DNA of 64,000 bases from PFJX01 sp964393825 (GTDB lineage: Bacteria; Pseudomonadota; Gammaproteobacteria; Burkholderiales; Thiobacillaceae), in the NCBI GenBank assembly GCA_964393825.1, contig CAYMUY010000016.1, positions 19,641 to 83,640 on the forward strand, read 5' to 3'. Under the pieces are notes generated by a model. That model was not told the DNA's origin and did not search any database. It was given only the letters and a program-made list of their open reading frames with translations. Positions 63,607 to 64,000 of the stretch are shown piece by piece. The translations under genes and the position numbers were made by a program. How positions within the stretch are numbered: the first letter of the stretch is position 1; each line of letters begins with the position of its first letter.

Positions 63607-63743
63607 ACGGAGATTCGGCAGAACAGGGTGACACCTCAAAACGACTACTGCTCTCCGTGGCCAACTCGAATCGCTAGAGCGGTCTGTTTCGGGTCCGAAG
63701 CCAAGTTTCGATGGACACCAGTCTGGTAGCTGTCAAGCGACGC

Positions 63744-63785
63744 CAGGAACTGCCCCCTTGGCGACATCAGGAATTGACCCCCTGG
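63744..63785 (+). repeat. Direct repeats resembling an insertion-sequence end
   Basis: CAGGAACTGCCCCCTTGG (63744-63761) and CAGGAATTGACCCCCTGG (63768-63785), 24 bp apart and 14 of 18 identical in visible alignment. Multiple ~20-bp terminal repeats are typical of IS21-like ends; family assignment is tentative. Confidence 0.45.
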
Positions 63786-63883
63786 GTTGAGCCAACATTG
63801 GCCGAAACAGGGTTTGCCGAAGCGGCCTTCTGCAGAAGGCCGCGATCGTGTCCCGAGGAGTGGTGTAAGAGTTGTACGGGAGG

Positions 63884-64000
63884 TCATCGCTCCGGAAGCC
63901 CGGCCTCTTCTGTGAGCTGCGCCCAGGCGCGGGCGAGCGTTTCGAATTGGCTCAGTTCGCGTTAATTGAGGATGGGAGTGCGTTCGATGGCCAATGCAAG
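63884..64000 (-). pseudogene. 3' fragment of an interrupted reading frame at the window edge
   Basis: The minus strand reads LALAIERTPILN, a TAA stop at 63962-63964, then RELSQFETLARAWAQL and TEEAGLPER to a TGA at 63884. Both sides stay in the same frame with uniform composition, so a single base change (TAC or TAT to TAA) is the simplest explanation. Product not recognised. Confidence 0.45.

Larger units (their letters stand above)
63425..64000. other. Region of mobile-element debris downstream of tRNA-Arg
   Basis: No intact gene is seen. Contains the palindrome CCGAGATATCTCGG (63482-63495), four phased TGACCA repeats (63568-63606), two 18-bp direct repeats (63744-63785) and the end of an interrupted reading frame (63884-64000, minus). 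The open frame 63645-63887 on the minus strand starts in an ATGA overlap with that interrupted frame but has no recognisable product. Confidence 0.5.

Overview
The window looks like chromosomal DNA of a free-living, respiring betaproteobacterium, most likely Rhodocyclales or a neighbouring order. This rests on the GC-rich coding style, a complete cbb3 oxidase locus (ccoS-ccoNOQP-ccoGH), several c-type cytochromes, the divergent pilMNOPQ / PBP1A arrangement, a DUF3149 mini-protein, and above all an exosortase (PEP-CTERM) system with PrsK, PrsR and PrsT homologues. The genus is inference only.

Layout. 1-4.8 kb (minus strand): an exopolysaccharide operon of a WecA-like initiating transferase, a Wzb phosphatase, a Wza export lipoprotein and a Wzc-type co-polymerase that runs off the left edge. 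5.2-6.0 kb (minus): a PEP-CTERM surface protein. 6.4-12.3 kb (plus): the cbb3 oxidase structural and assembly genes behind an FNR/Anr box. 12.3-18.7 kb: purU, then nrdA-HDOD-nrdB behind DnaA and NrdR boxes. 18.7-27.8 kb: a HepT-MntA toxin-antitoxin pair, DUF4197, PrxQ, a secreted DsrE-like protein, metY, wrbA-hugZ-DUF2069, an FNR-controlled membrane cytochrome of unknown function, leuA and a small membrane protein. 28.1-35.1 kb (minus): pilMNOPQ and an Ig-like lipoprotein. 35.3-38.2 kb: PBP1A and a coupled unknown gene. 38.3-54.9 kb (plus): a long PEP-CTERM locus with an EpsB-type sugar transferase, PrsK, PrsR, two tandem PrsT-like TPR proteins, a LolA-like protein / beta-barrel / RND transporter trio and a second PEP-CTERM protein. 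55-56.6 kb (minus): a ThiF-like enzyme and an exosortase-associated N-acyltransferase. 56.7-63.1 kb: a PilZ protein, hemB, engB, cytochrome c4, rep and a di-haem c5-type cytochrome. 63.2-64 kb: tRNA-Arg(CCG), a broken 5' half of the same tRNA, phased repeats and mobile-element debris.

The most interesting signal is regulatory. Three promoters in this window (the EPS operon and both PEP-CTERM genes) carry strong sigma-54 -24/-12 elements. Each also has upstream a shared 17-bp motif, GTCGGWMYTTTTKACRY, placed exactly 95 bp upstream at both PEP-CTERM genes and 60 bp upstream at the EPS operon. The window itself encodes PrsR, a GAFTGA-type sigma-54 activator, and its kinase PrsK, so the motif is a good candidate for the PrsR enhancer. 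Polysaccharide synthesis and PEP-CTERM protein synthesis would then be switched on together.

Other points worth attention: a four-hairpin RNA with an anti-Shine-Dalgarno loop between hemB and engB; a structured 3' region between ccoP and ccoG; two FNR-box promoters with identical geometry; the ThiF/N-acyltransferase pair next to a lipid-type export trio; an HDOD gene inside the nrd operon; and the half-tRNA duplication at the right edge.
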